Shown: in pieces, positions 34,815 to 46,404 of the stretch
Position numbering within the stretch: the stretch's first letter is position 1
How the letters are laid out: each line of letters opens with the position of its first letter
Origin: Apoderus coryli
Taxonomy: Eukaryota > Arthropoda > Insecta > Coleoptera > Attelabidae
Length of the DNA stretch: 64,000 nt
Reading direction: 5' to 3'
Assembly (NCBI GenBank): GCA_911728435.2
Contig: OU452213.1
Span: 1,095,834-1,159,833 of the forward strand
Notes under the pieces: model-generated
Database searches by the model: none
The model's input: the letters and a program-made list of their open reading frames with translations, nothing else
What the model was told of the DNA's origin: nothing
Made by a program: the position numbers and the translations under genes

Positions 34815-35420
34815 AAAAAAGTTACAACACACGGTGTCCAAGATAAGAATGGGATAGCATTTTGTTCTAACCAATCTTTATAGTTACCACGATGTTTCCA
34901 ATTACAATTATATATTTATATACCTATATATCCGTTTAATTTTAACTGTATTTGTAAAGAAATGTAAAGAAATTGAAAGTTCTTTAATTTAATAGGAACC
35001 TACATAGCGACATATATATGCATATATAATAAGAAATAAAAAGTTCTTAGCTTTTATTTTGTGACTCATATTTCACAACTATGGTTATATTAGCAGCATA
35101 GCGAGGTCAACTTGTATGGTCAAACAACAACAATAAAAGTTGGGTAAGGCATAATATTATTCCATACTGTTAAATCGGTTCTTGAGCCCCATCAGCTATG
35201 GTAGCACCTATTCTCTTTCTATCGTAGGTGTTATTTTTGCAATCGAGATTCTGGATATATGACTTTATCTATATATTTATTTCTATTTATACGACTGGTT
35301 TTACCTATACATTGAATTTGTTCGGTCTCTGCATGTAGATGATACGTGTTTACATGTGTCTACTGTTGTGTATCCTATTGTGCTTAAATGCAGGCTGATT
35401 TTTGTAGATGGGCAACGACT
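34815..35420. other. AT-rich intronic sequence
   Basis: Nothing recognised apart from becoming less AT-rich from about 35170 onwards, as the hammerhead motif is approached. Confidence 0.3.
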
Positions 35421-35422
35421 AT

Positions 35423-35470
35423 GGTACTCTGACGAGCTCATAACAAGAGTGAAACGAATTCGTCAGTATC
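35423..35470 (+). ncRNA. hammerhead ribozyme candidate, complete core
   Basis: The order is GGTACT (stem I, 5'), CTGACGA at 35429-35435 (core CUGANGA), GCTC-ATAACAA-GAGT (stem II with one G-U pair), GAAA at 35451-35454, CGAATTCG (fully palindromic stem III), TC (cleavage after C35464, GUC context) and AGTATC (stem I, 3', pairs with GGTACT through six pairs, one G-U). Every invariant base is in place. A palindromic stem III without a real loop is typical of hammerheads in Penelope-like elements and retrozymes, which act as dimers. No reverse transcriptase was identified nearby, so the carrier is unknown. It is antisense to dumpy, inside the first large intron. Confidence 0.7.
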
Positions 35471-35474
35471 TGTC

Positions 35475-36270
35475 GACCCATGCCTCGGTCTGGTTCCTAT
35501 TGAATTAGACTGGGGCCCTGCTAAATTAAACAAAATTCCTTGTGTATGTAAAACCAGCATTGTAGTCCGCTTTGCCATTAAGTTATTTTTCATTTATTAT
35601 ATTTACGGACATCACATCAAATTTTTGTTATTTTATACAAAGAAATTTAAAAGTTAATGTACGAAAACAGAGTGCTCCTATATCTTCTTTAACAATGCCC
35701 GCAGAAGAAAAAATATTGGAACATTACAGCACAGTTGTGTAATAACTTTCCGGTAGAATTTAAAAAAGAATCCTAAAACCAATAGGTGAAATTCGAAATG
35801 TTGAAATACCATTTGAAAATGTTTTATAAACTAAACTGTTAAAATAACATAAAGTATTGTTTAAAAATCAAAAATTTGTTCTCTTTTTATTTCTTTTCAG
35901 TTCGTTCTTTGTGCAGTATTATGTTTCGTGACTGGGTTACGTAGTTAACTCTACAGTAAGAATTTAACTTTCAAATTATATACCTTTTCCAGACAGAGTA
36001 CTTTTAGATCCCTATAATATGTATACAGACTGTCTGCGCTTTTAAAATTTAATGCTTAGTTTACTTAAACTAAGTCAATTTTCAAATTTACGAGGTGTGT
36101 CTTTAAAATAACACACAAACTCCTATACTGCAATTTTAAATGGTACATATATGATAAAATTTTTAAAAACATAGTGGTTCCGTTTGAAAAAAATGAGTTT
36201 CAACTGTTTTTTTAGCTTAATTTTCAATATAACATTTTAACCACCCTGTATAACAAAATTACGAAATATG
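35475..36270. other. AT-rich intronic sequence
   Basis: gtcgacccatgcctcggtct (35473) continues the GC-richer block after the hammerhead. After about 35530 the sequence is AT-rich. A lone ccaccctgtata at 36241 resembles a transposon end. Confidence 0.3.
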
Positions 36271-36276
36271 TCGGTC

Positions 36277-36995
36277 TCAATGTGCGCCCTCCGATACAGT
36301 AAAATAGTCTGCTACTCCTTTCAACGATCGGAGGAGGTTTGAACAGTCCACCAAGCTATTTATAATCTTAAACAGAAGGAGTTGTTCGGCATACACTCTG
36401 CGAGCAGCCAGCGAAACCATTTGAAAGCGGTCGAGCAGTGCTCTATGATCGAATCCTCTACATGGGAATCTACCGTCAATTTTAAACGCTAAATATTTAA
36501 GGAATTTGCGCTGTATGTATTCAATGTGTCCTGCATGAGATTGGTAAATGGGAGACCATATTATAGATGCGTACTCAAGCTTAGATCTTACCAAAGCACA
36601 ATACAAATTAGTTATACATTCAATATCACTAGAATCTTTGGTAACACGAAACAAAAAACCAAGCATCTCGGGTAATACTTTGAATATGATAATTAAATGA
36701 CAATTCAGTGTCGACGTAAACTCCAAGAGCCCTGACACATCACAACACTCAAGCTCAGTGTCACTCAGCTGATAGCGATATTCAAAAACAGTTTGCGATT
36801 TCGAAAATATGACAAACTTACATTTATTAATATTTAAAGGCAATTTATTATAGTTACACCAATCTTCAAGCTTAGATAAGTCGTGCTGCAACAATACGCA
36901 ATCAGAAGTGTCTGGAATAACACGATACAACTTCAGATCGTCTGCAAACATCAAATGGTTGCTTGTAAGTTCCTGGGATATGTCATTAATGAAAA
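36277..36995 (-). mobile_element. jockey-clade LINE fragment (palm to C-terminus)
   Basis: The minus-strand frame reads FINDISQELTSNHLMFADDL (catalytic FADD box), LQHDLSKLEDWCNYNKLPLN, a deleted thumb, then SKLEYASIIWSPIYQSHAG and IQRKFLKYLAFKIDGRFP. It stops being homologous above 36995, where a mariner piece is joined. The same family is seen at 47177-48405 and 57609-58220. Confidence 0.8.
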
Positions 36996-36999
36996 TTGA

Positions 37000-37140
37000 T
37001 TGATGATTGATAAACATTATCCGAACTCTGCTCGATCGAGACGAATGGTAGAGAAGTGGGTCGACCAAGAACAACAACGAATTGATGCTTCAGAGGAGTG
37101 TTTGGCGCTGTTAAACCGCACTAAAATCGAGTTTTGTCAA
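37000..37140 (+). mobile_element. mariner transposase fragment inside LINE remains
   Basis: The frame reads MVEKWVDQEQQRIDASEECL then ALLNRTKIEF, the mariner linker just before the first catalytic Asp (VDQxQQRIDASxECLxLLxRHKxEF). The next residues expected, FYRRY, are not present. It lies exactly between jockey remains (36995) and CR1/L2-like remains (37150). Confidence 0.7.
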
Positions 37141-37149
37141 AATTTTGTT

Positions 37150-37440
37150 TTGTTGTCAAGATCCGTCTGGATTACACAAGAGCTTGGTGTCTTCGGCAAA
37201 GAAACTTACACTTCTTTAAGATCAGATATTAACCAAGAAGAACAACGGTCCCAACAATGAGCCCTGAGGCACTCCCTCCGCTGCGGACCGGCTATCTGGG
37301 GGATCTCGCACGATTTGCATTAACCTGGCAATTTAGTCCCCTAAGAAACGTCCCAGCTCCAATAGCAGTCGAGCAAACAGCACCTTATCGAACGCCTTTT
37401 CAAAATCCAGATACACCACATCGGTAGGCTGTCCATTATT
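37150..37440 (-). mobile_element. CR1/L2-like LINE fragment
   Basis: On the minus strand, 37435-37360 reads NGQPTDVVYLDFEKAFDKVL then FARLLLEL, and about 37290-37230 reads EGVPQGSLLGPLFFLV. These are RT boxes A and B of the same type as the copy at 16030-17056, with the segment between shortened and a stop present. Confidence 0.7.
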
Positions 37441-37444
37441 TATT

Positions 37445-38815
37445 ATTATTATTATTTATAAATGTATCGAGGTAAAAGAAAAACAAAATATCTTTTGCCA
37501 AAGAAAAAATTGTCTTCCTTTAAAAATCACGGACATAATAAGGTTTTCAAAGGGTCTTTTTTTTAATTTTAAGCATTTACGTCTATAAAAATCACAAGCA
37601 ATTCGTAAATCTAAAAAATTACAAACAAACCGCCGGCAAACGGTCAGTTAAAGCGAATCAACATACTCTTGGGAAACACCTTAAAAGTTGACGTAACCAC
37701 TTTCTCTTTGATACTTGAAAACAACGTCAAGAATAAATAAGAACACATTACGAATATGCGGAGGCGAAATACTTGCAAAGTAACATTTCAGTGGTGTTTG
37801 TTTTTCTCGAACCATATGTCCCGAATTAGTGCTTAAAATCTGTATCCCATCCAAGTAAATTTACTTAAGAACTAATTTGCACCTTTCGATGTTGAAACAA
37901 AATATTAGCAAAAGTTTTTTATTCGTTTAAGTTGATTTTTAGCAAGTTTGTTTTCTGTTCAATATCATAAATAGAAGTCCCAAAAACTCTTATCAAAAAT
38001 CACGTAATTGTGAATGGAAAAGTGAACAGCTGCTATGATAATAATTAGGATTTTAAAGCCAACGCTTGTTGTTATAACATTACCATGAAATAACAGTTCT
38101 TTTGATTTCTCATATTCCATTTTAAGTCAGGTTAATAAGATAGAAATGTACCTAACAATATTAGGTAGGTATCTACCTAATGAATTTAGCATTTATTTTA
38201 TTACATTGAAGGACTGAATGTGACGGTATCTATTTATAACAATTCTCTCATCTTTAGATTTATATTTCTTAATTATTTTTTGTTACGATAGTAGTTGTAA
38301 AATATACCAGTGTGGTTTGATAACAATGGTAATAAGGACTTTATTAAAACAGATATACTATATCTTCTTCTATCATTTTTGCTCAGCATTGCTGATGCAC
38401 GACCAAGACGAAAGTGTGCAAACCAATTCTTCACTGTATTCACTTATGGTGCTTTAATCTCAAACGAAACAATTTAAATCAGAAGTACTATACTGTCACC
38501 CAGTCATTTTGTTCGCTATGCCACGAAATTATTTTTCATTTATACAGGGTTATGCACGCTTTATGGCGCGGAATATTGTGGCCAAACTACTTGACTTTGA
38601 AAAAGTTTCATTTGTGAGCATCTACTATGGGTACTAATATATAATACCTAAACCTTAACGTATTTTAAATAAATTGAATTTTGTCCAAATTTAGCAATAA
38701 TTTCATCTTTTAAATACTTAGGGAATATTTAAGTCATGTTGACCAAATTAACTCTAAAGTGTAATAATAGATCATGTTTGGTGTTCCAATTGTAATAAGC
38801 TTGGAATCTTATACA
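37445..38815. other. AT-rich intronic sequence
   Basis: A (TTA)n run at 37438-37458 probably tails the LINE fragment. No frame or repeat is recognised further on. Confidence 0.35.
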
Positions 38816-38817
38816 GG

Positions 38818-39800
38818 ATGTCCAAAAATTAAAACTACCCAAATAAGAACTTTAAGTTGCTATAACTTCATTAATATAAATGGAACGTCATATTTCTGAA
38901 CTTATTAGGGTGTACTATAGCTAACTCTACGCGTTTTGACAGAAAACGCCAAATAATTGTTTTGTACACCATTTGGTGTTTTTCAAATAAACGTTATCCA
39001 GTAGCCTATGGAATCAGAAATTATTTTTTCTATAAACTTAATTTGCTGTTCATCTCTTACTAGTGTTATTAATTTACAATATTGTTAGTTTTGGTGTTGC
39101 TTTGTTAAAATGAAGATTATTTACTTAAAAGAAGAACGTATTGATTATGATATTGATCCTAGGAGAATGTCATCAAAATTCTTTATTGGCTTCTCGAGTT
39201 TATGCTCAAAGGTTTCCCATACGAAATCATCCAAGACCAGCTGATTTTGAGAGACTATTAAATCAGTTTAAGGAAACTGGAAGTGTTAGCTATAAGAAAT
39301 ACGTTACAAGAAAATGAAGAAACTATTTTTGCTATAGTCGGTTCAGTTATCGAAAATCCTAATATTAGTCAAAATCAGATATCCGAAAACACCAATATTA
39401 GTCAGGCAAATATTTTACGAGTGCTTAGAAAACATAGATTTCATGCTTTTAAAATTCAGCTTTGTCAAAGCTTTCTGGAAATGATTTTGACAATAGAATT
39501 GAATTTTGCATTTGGGTAGCAGCACATGAAATATTTTTTGATAATGTGTAATTTGGTGACGAATGTACATTTCACAACAATGGTCTCGTGAACAGACACA
39601 ACTATCATTATTATTCTGACTCAAATCCGCATGAATACAGAATTATCAGCAATCAAAATCAAAAACATTGGACCCATATTTAATTGGACTCCAATTTTGT
39701 TGAAGGATGATTAAATTGTATGATGTTTCTCGATTTTCTTCTACACCAACTTCCTGTATTATTAGAAGAAATTCCTTCACTGAAAAAAATATTGTACGTA
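38818..39800 (+). mobile_element. IS630-like transposon (DUF4817-type helix-turn-helix), broken
   Basis: A probable left end is at 38812 (atacaggatgtccaaaaatt). From about 39155 frames read ASRVYAQRFPIRNHPRP, DFERLLNQFKETGSVSYKK, then at 39300-39480 IFAIVGSVIENPNISQNQIS, then ISQANILRVLRKHRFHAFKI. This is the tandem DNA-binding region of an insect transposase family. Remains of the catalytic half follow out of frame: NGLVNRHNYHYYSDSNPHEY at 39580-39640 and FLLHQLPVLLEEIPS at about 39735-39780. Several frameshifts separate the blocks and the C-terminal third is absent. Related pieces are at 41690-42115, 58495-58700 and inside 29025-29685. Confidence 0.75.
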
Positions 39801-39804
39801 AAAC

Positions 39805-40120
39805 CAATGAATGGTTGTCATCAATATTTTGTACATTAATATTATGAATTGGTCACTGTTACAATGAATTTTGATCATAAATTAATAATTTCATACATAG
39901 AAACAATGTACGATGAAACATTAATCAATAAATGCAAGACATCGAAAATTTATGTTTTTTTTCATCAATATAATGTCACTATTTATTAGAAGAAGAAGAA
40001 GAAATAGAAGAACATATAATAAACCTTAAAGGAAGAAAATCTGCAATTCAACCGTACTTATGGGTTCTATAAGTCTATTCTAAAGGCGCACACTGTTTAC
40101 TTAGAAACCTGTTATTTTGA
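39805..40120. other. AT-rich intronic sequence
   Basis: Contains a short GAAGAAGAAGAA run near 39988. Nothing else was recognised. Confidence 0.3.
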
Positions 40121-40121
40121 T

Positions 40122-40960
40122 TAATAATAATAATATAATAAATGACTTTATTGAGAACTTAGAAAAGTTACACAAAAGGCGAAGTCGATGCACAGCCTCC
40201 TAGCTTAACATATTAGCAATAACTGCCATAATAATAACAACAACAAAAACCCTGATACATAAAAAAAGGCAATGATTCCTGGATGCCCTGCGGCACTACG
40301 CAATGTCCTGGGCCCAGACACTGCCGTTCCCAAAATGACAACCTGACTTCTATCATTCACATATGTTCCGAGTAGAGACACAGCAGACTCCCCAAAGCCC
40401 AGGTAACCCACAATGGCCAGCAGCAAACCATGACCAATGCGGTCAAATGCCCCTTGCGTAGTCCAACAGCAGCAATGCCGTCAATCGACCCTGATCTACC
40501 GCCCCCAATGCATCATCCAGTATTTTAAGTCATGTCGTGGAGCAACTGTGACCCTGACGGAACCCAGACTGGACCTCCGACAACAACCCATGCCCATCAA
40601 GATATGTTTTCATTTGATTGCAGATCACCCTCTCAATAACCTTGGAGATCGCTGGGAGTATATTAATCGGTCTATAACATCCTTAAATGTTGATGGAGTT
40701 TTAGTTTTGGGATTGGAATGACATTGGATTCTTTCCAACATGATGGGAGTTCCTCGTTTCTATATAGTAATTAACTAGATGCTGTATAAAGGGCATTATA
40801 AACGGACCAACTACTACTACAGCATTTGACTTAATCCCAAGCAATGCATCAAGTATCTCCCCATGATCCACCATTGTAAATTCAAAGTTAATATCAGGCC
40901 TAATATAGTTTTTTCTCCCTTTTCACCTCAGACGACAGACGAATCTGACATGTTTAGCAT
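40122..40960 (-). mobile_element. R1/LOA- or jockey-like LINE relic, same family as 8275-9450
   Basis: The minus strand shows RPINILPAISKVIERVI, HGLLSEVQSGFRQGHSCST and ALLLLDYA (box A region, frameshifted in a run of G). It continues with HGLLLAIVGYLGFGESAVSL and TYVNDRSQVVILGT, then degenerates before box B and ends at an AATAAAGTCATT plus (TTA)n tail at 40122-40160. FADD and C-terminal regions are missing. Confidence 0.7.
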
Positions 40961-40964
40961 TTAA

Positions 40965-41275
40965 TATTAACTAAATTAAAAATAAAGCCTTTAGATTTCG
41001 AGTGTCGTACAAATATGATTTAATTTACTTACAAAGCAGGTGCATCAAATTAATGGACGTACAGCAAGATAATTTTGAGTCTTATTTGGGCTTTTAAATT
41101 CTCTAACCATTGGTAATAGTATATTTGAACCATACTGCACTTGTCAGTACACATAATACATATGTACCTATATGCTCGCGATTATTGATTGAATACAGAA
41201 CAATAATCTCAATCTTTCGTAATAATACTTTCCGGCGAACACAATTACGTAAAACAATTATTATAACCCAATGTA
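40965..41275. other. AT-rich intronic sequence
   Basis: No recognisable content. Confidence 0.3.
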
Positions 41276-41279
41276 ATAA

Positions 41280-41560
41280 TCAGCTAACATTGGTTTAACG
41301 TACAAAAGTCATGTTTCTCGTTCGTAACATTAATAACCTTCAGACATCGGTTTAATGTAAAAAAGTCATAGATTAATGTTCATCGTTCGTAACATTAATA
41401 ACCAGCTAACATCGGTTTTACGTATTGGAGACATAAACTAATCTTCATCGTTCGTAACATTAACAACCTGGTAACATCGTTTTAACGTACAGGAGTTATA
41501 AATTAATGTCCATCATTCGTAAGATCAATAACCGGCGAGCATAAATTTATGTTCTTTATT
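41280..41560 (+). repeat. diverged tandem repeat, about 65-bp unit
   Basis: CGTTCGTAACATTAATAACC, CATCGGTTTAACGTAC and a following AGTCATAAATTAATGT recur four to five times. Units differ from each other by 10-20% by eye, so the array is old. It has no coding content. Confidence 0.75.
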
Positions 41561-41689
41561 TATTAATTCAACGTACAGAATTCGCTACCGAATTTATGTA
41601 CGAACGTTCATTGTATTAATGTCACCCATCATCGGCTCAAATTTAATGTTGACGTTCATTGATTTGAAGCACTTTTTTATTAATATCAC

Positions 41690-42118
41690 GTACCTTTTCG
41701 GTCCAGTGTTTAAACAGGAGAACAACCATGTGGTTTCAATTAGATGGAGCGCCGCCTCATTATCATCACGAGACTCGTTAATTTTTGGATACCAATTTTC
41801 AGAACAGGTGGATTGGAAGAAATGGATTTAAGTCCTCCGGATTTCTTTTTAAGTGGATACATGAAAGAAATTGTCTACAAGGCGTCTCCAACAACACCAC
41901 ACGATATGAAAATACGCATATGAGATGCTTTGTGTTGACCAGAGTTTTCAAAAAAGAATATCGAAGTGTCTGGAAATGGATGGTCAACATTTCGAACGTT
42001 AATGAAACAGACACTTAATTTGATCAGAGGATCTAAAAGTACAATAATATACAAGGGATTCCATTTAAAAAAAAAACACAACTTTGATACTTTTGCGTTA
42101 TTTGGGCACCCTGTATAG
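41690..42118 (+). mobile_element. C-terminal fragment of the DUF4817-type transposase family
   Basis: From 41730 the frame reads MWFQLDGAPPHYHHETR, the second catalytic Asp. A stop follows, then FLDTNFQNRWIGRNG, with DLSPPDFFLSGYMKEIVY (third Asp) in another frame, and NGWSTFRTLMKQT near the end. The right terminus is gggcaccctgtata at about 42103. It has two frameshifts and one stop. Confidence 0.75.
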
Positions 42119-42119
42119 T

Positions 42120-42785
42120 ATGAAACCAATTTTAAAAAGTACCCATAGTAGATGCTCACACGTCCAACAAATGAAACTTTTTAAAAGACAAGTAGTTTGG
42201 CCACATAATTCCGCGTCATACAGCGTGAATAACCCGGTATTCCCCTACAAGTTTTGTATGAACATCTCTGTATATATTTTAAATAATAATGCATATAATA
42301 TTTTTAATGACAAATTTCACAAAACTCTATTTAAATACAAATTATTTGTGTAGGCATCTTTGATCACTTATTAAACATGTTAACATTTACGAAAACAAGG
42401 ACATACAACACATTTAACTGTGTTAAATAAAAAAAGTAAAAGTAACATATCTTGTTACGAGGGTGGTTTAAATTGTTCTTATAAAATTCCCAATATTTAA
42501 TTAATAATTAATATTCGGTCCCTCCTACTAAAATAATAAATGGTTGATAAGCAATCATAATAGATTGAGATGAGTAGTAATTAATAATATCCTTAAAGCG
42601 AGATACTGACTAGGAAGGTCAGAATTAGGTCAAGATGGGACGGCACAAACAGCTCTAAAATTGCCAGGAAACTCATCGGCAAATCTTGGAATCGGTAAGC
42701 ATTTAACGCTGGATGAAAGTATTCATTTGTTAGACGAATTAAAGAATTTATCAACCTCAGCTTTTCACCCTTAGTTGCGCAATTC
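42120..42785. other. AT-rich intronic sequence before a LINE
   Basis: The last 180 bases (about 42600-42785) are GC-richer and may be a rearranged part of the LINE that follows, but the frame is not recognisable. Confidence 0.35.
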
Positions 42786-42789
42786 AACT

Positions 42790-44620
42790 GCATCTCAGAC
42801 TGAAAAAGCGCAAAGTGTTCGCTATATTTGTCGACTTTCGTAGAGCCTTTGACCTTCTAGATCTCTTATGTGGCAGAAATTATACGACATAGGCCTGTCC
42901 TCTAATATTATTAATACTCTGATAAACTTCTACAAGAGTGCTGATTTTAAAGTCAAGGTGAAAAATGAATTTACTAAGAATTTTGGTATCACCCAAGGCG
43001 TTTTGCAGGGAGATTCTTTGAGCCCCCTTTTGTTTTCACTATTTTTGGCTGATATAGAATGTTTTTTTAAAGAGAATGGGTCGACGGGAGTTAGCATTGA
43101 CCATGATACAAACATTAACATCCTGCTATATGCAGACGACCTAGTTATTCTCTCTGATTCTGAAATCGGGGTAAGCCGCTGCTTAAGGAACCTTGAGAGC
43201 TATTGTCAGATTAATAAACTCGAGGTAAATGTCGCAAAAACCAAAATAATGGGTTTTCAGAGAGGAGGTTTTGGGGCTGTCAGTGGAAACTTCAAATATT
43301 TGTCAAACCCCATTGAAATGGTGAGAGAATTTGTTTACTTGGGGATAACTTTCTCTGCTTCATCCCTTTTTCCGAAGGCAGCTGCGGTTATGTCCACAAA
43401 GGCAACTCAAGCTACAGGCAGGGTTTTGGGACTAATGGCGAATTCTCGACTAACATCGTGGAAAGCCAGAATGCAATTATATAACTCGCTGATTTTGAGC
43501 ATATTAATGAATTGCGCGGTAGTATGGGGTCTTAGATACCCTGATGTAATCGAGCGGGAGCAAGTTCAGGTTTTTAAGCGATTGCTCCTACTGCCTAAAA
43601 CAACCCCAAACTACTTAATTCGAATTGAGACAGGCACTGTAAAGCTTTCAGTTATGCTATTCCAGCTAACACTGAATTGGTTGCAGAAGCTAATGCTGAT
43701 GGACTCCTCCAGATTTCCTAAAAAATGTTTTTTGCGACAAATAAGCTTACTTGACACGGATGTTGATGTCAGATATAACTGGGCAGCACAGGTGAAATGC
43801 ATGTTTAACTATATTGACCGTGGTGACCAGTTTGAACGTCTGACAGTCGCACAACTGAAAAGTGAAAAGCAGCTCTATTCGGATGAATTTAGGGACAGGT
43901 GTTCTAGTGAGGATTTCCATTTGGCCACGCTTTCGAGTTACCCACTATATACTGCGCCTAATATTCCCAGCTCCGCCTGTCAGAGATACCTTTAGCTCGA
44001 CATGCATATAAATTTTATTAGGATCATAGCACAACTCCGTTTGGCGAGCAAAGTATTCCTCACTTTGTCTGTCCGTGGTATAACTTATCAGATCCAGTGT
44101 GAGGAGATTTGTAGTGTGTGTAATCTTAAAGTCAACCAATCTATCCAGCATGTTTTGTTCGAATGTGTCCCCTTGTCATGTATCAATGAGAGTTCCGAGT
44201 ATTTCCTTAGATCGTATCTCGACTTCAAGACTGAACTGTCTAAAAGTAACACTAAGTCAATTAAGACGATATGTTACCACATTGAAAATGTATTGAAGTT
44301 ACGCTCCTTCTTTATTAATGAATAGTGGTTAATTATTATGATATTAAGTGTCTTGGATAGGGCCTAGTAGTATGCATTTTTTTGTTTTTTTTTTTTTTTA
44401 ATTGTTATTTTCTTTCTCGTATTTTATATAAAACAATTCACTATTAATTTTCAGGGTAATAGCACGGTATGTAATAGTATAATATATGAATCGCATAACA
44501 CTTATTTTATATGCATTGGTTAGTGTTTGGTGTGTTTTTGTTCTTGTAAATTTTACATTGTACACAAACATTTTGCTGTAAATTTGTAAAAAATTTTATA
44601 AGCAAATAAATTGAATTGAA
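42790..44620 (+). mobile_element. LINE with YADD reverse transcriptase and C-terminal zinc-binding motif
   Basis: About 42820 reads FVDFRRAFD (box A), then after a one-base shift a 375-codon frame (42868-43995) has FGITQGVLQGDSLSPLLFSL (box B), NILLYADDLVILSD (box C) and LEVNVAKTKIMGFQRGG. After a single stop the same frame continues to 44325 and contains CSVCNLKVNQSIQHVLFEC, a CxxC...HxxxxC finger found at the end of several LINE polyproteins. LADIECFF and the 'GVLQGDSLSP' box B separate it from the jockey and CR1 copies. Its clade (Vingi, Outcast or R4-like) needs a tree. The 3' end has a short (TTGAA)n tail at about 44610. This is the longest intact LINE frame in the window. Confidence 0.8.
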
Positions 44621-44624
44621 CCTC

Positions 44625-45170
44625 AGCTTTGAATAATTGGTAGTCTCTTGCGTTCAGCGTCTGTAGAGAATACATTTGAAAATACTGTTCTTTAGGGTAT
44701 TGTTTTAAATAAATCTGAGTAAATTCCGATCAATTTTATTGCAACGTAATTTGTCAGCAAAAAACCATTTACCGAAATTCGATACTTTTATACATGAATG
44801 AAACCGAATTTGTATTCTAAAAGCTATGCTGCCATAGAAGTAAATTTCAATAAAAACAAAACAAAAGTAAATAAATAAGTAGCAAAAGAAACAATGAAGC
44901 ATTTAAAAACATGTTCTCGTATACTCGCTATTATTATTTGTTAAAAATGCCATACCACGTTTCTGAAATATTTATTGAAAGCTTTTTGTGTTTATGTTTT
45001 CCTTTATTTTCATTTAGGTATATTGTTCTTTCTTTTCTTTTGGTTTTTTGTGTATCTACAGTGTAAGTCGTAAATAGTCTTCCTATATAACTGAACAAAA
45101 TGAGGTGTATTTGGTCATAAAATTGATTGGTTATTACCAACCTATCTTTCATGTTTGTTTTCGAACCATT
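44625..45170. other. AT-rich intronic sequence
   Basis: No recognised motif. The minus-strand frames here are Phe/Tyr-rich products of T-rich DNA. Confidence 0.3.
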
Positions 45171-45176
45171 ACTTCA

Positions 45177-45790
45177 TTAGCTATGATAATAACTGGCTCT
45201 GATGGCATATCTCCTGAGCTTTTTAAAGCAGCACAACAACTGAACGTCAATGTCCCTGCCCCAAAAAATTAACCCATACCTCAAAACTGACTCAAAATTT
45301 GCAAAATACATGATCTTAAGGGTTCTTTTATTCATGTACCTAGCAACAACTCGAAGTGCATAGCTCACTGAATTTAGTTTTCTAACAGTCTCTGCTATGT
45401 GCGTTGACCAATCCAAATTCTGACTTAAATAAATACCCAGAAACTTAGTGTTTTCCTCAAGTTTTATCGATCTATTTCCTAAAGGTATGGAAAAATTAAA
45501 AGGAATCGAAAGTCTGGAAGATTTTGTTCTAAGTAAAACCGCGCTTGTCTTGTTATGAATCAATAACAATCTATTCCGTGTGAACCAAGTCAAAACACTT
45601 TTGAAGAAAACACCAGCGTCCCTACACAAAAACTGGAAATTTGAATTACTCACAATCAAATTGGTATCATCAACAAAACTTATTAGATCCACATCAGATT
45701 CGCCCAGTACAGTATTTAAATCATTAAGAAAGAAAATGAAAAGAAAGGGACCCAAAACTCAATCCCTGAAGCATCTAGCTTCAAACAGGC
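45177..45790 (-). mobile_element. LINE reverse-transcriptase fragment with altered catalytic box
   Basis: The minus-strand frame starts in box B (MGPFLFIFFLNDLNTVLG) and has LISFVDDTNLIVS, where FVDD replaces FADD but both Asp remain. It continues with WFTRNRLLLIHNKTSAVLLR, FLGIYLSQNLDWSTHI and FANFESVLRYGLIFWG. A short stretch at 45200-45235 on the plus strand reads GSDGISPELFKAAQQ, a piece of another LINE. It is truncated at both ends. The clade is uncertain. Confidence 0.7.
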
Positions 45791-45794
45791 TCTA

Positions 45795-46230
45795 ACTCCA
45801 CAGAATGCATTAAACAAATTCCTCAAATGAATAATGCAAATGTTAAACAATAAAAATAAATTATAATAAATGAAATAGGTCAGCCAAAATAATACTCTTT
45901 GGAAAGAGCTGTGTTTTCTAAAATTTAAATGCAGATAAGAGTCTAGTATTGTCCTTAAAATAATGCTACTTGTGTTTGTATTGTTTTGTGTTCATTATAC
46001 CAGGGTTACATTAATATGAAAATATATTCATACAAATAAGCATGCATTAGAACTGTGTTCAAGGATAACGAATTTGTGCAAATAAACCCACACTTTATAT
46101 TAATTGGATTTGATTTCTTGTAAATTTATGTTGGAAACTGATAATAAAATACATTTTTTATAAAGAATTCTAAATATCTCCCTTTAAATTTTCTATTTTA
46201 AAGTCCCAAAACCTTTTAAAGTATGGTTAT
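45795..46230. other. AT-rich intronic sequence
   Basis: No recognised content. Confidence 0.3.
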
Positions 46231-46232
46231 GT

Positions 46233-46400
46233 ATTAGGTCATTGAATAAGTCTGTAGAATGACACATAGATGGCGGTAGTAGAATTTTTTCCATATATTT
46301 TAATTTAGGACTAACCTTCAAACGATATGTGAATAAATTTGACAGCAATCTGCCTATTGATTCGTTGAAAAAAGTGAATTTCGAGTAAATGGCCTGCCAA
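46233..46400 (+). mobile_element. mariner-like 5' end fragment
   Basis: TTAGGTCATTGAATAAGT then GACACATAGATGGCGGTA and gaatttttttccatat match 14388-14500. Only the terminal 150 bases are present; no transposase follows. Confidence 0.55.
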
Positions 46401-46404
46401 ACAG

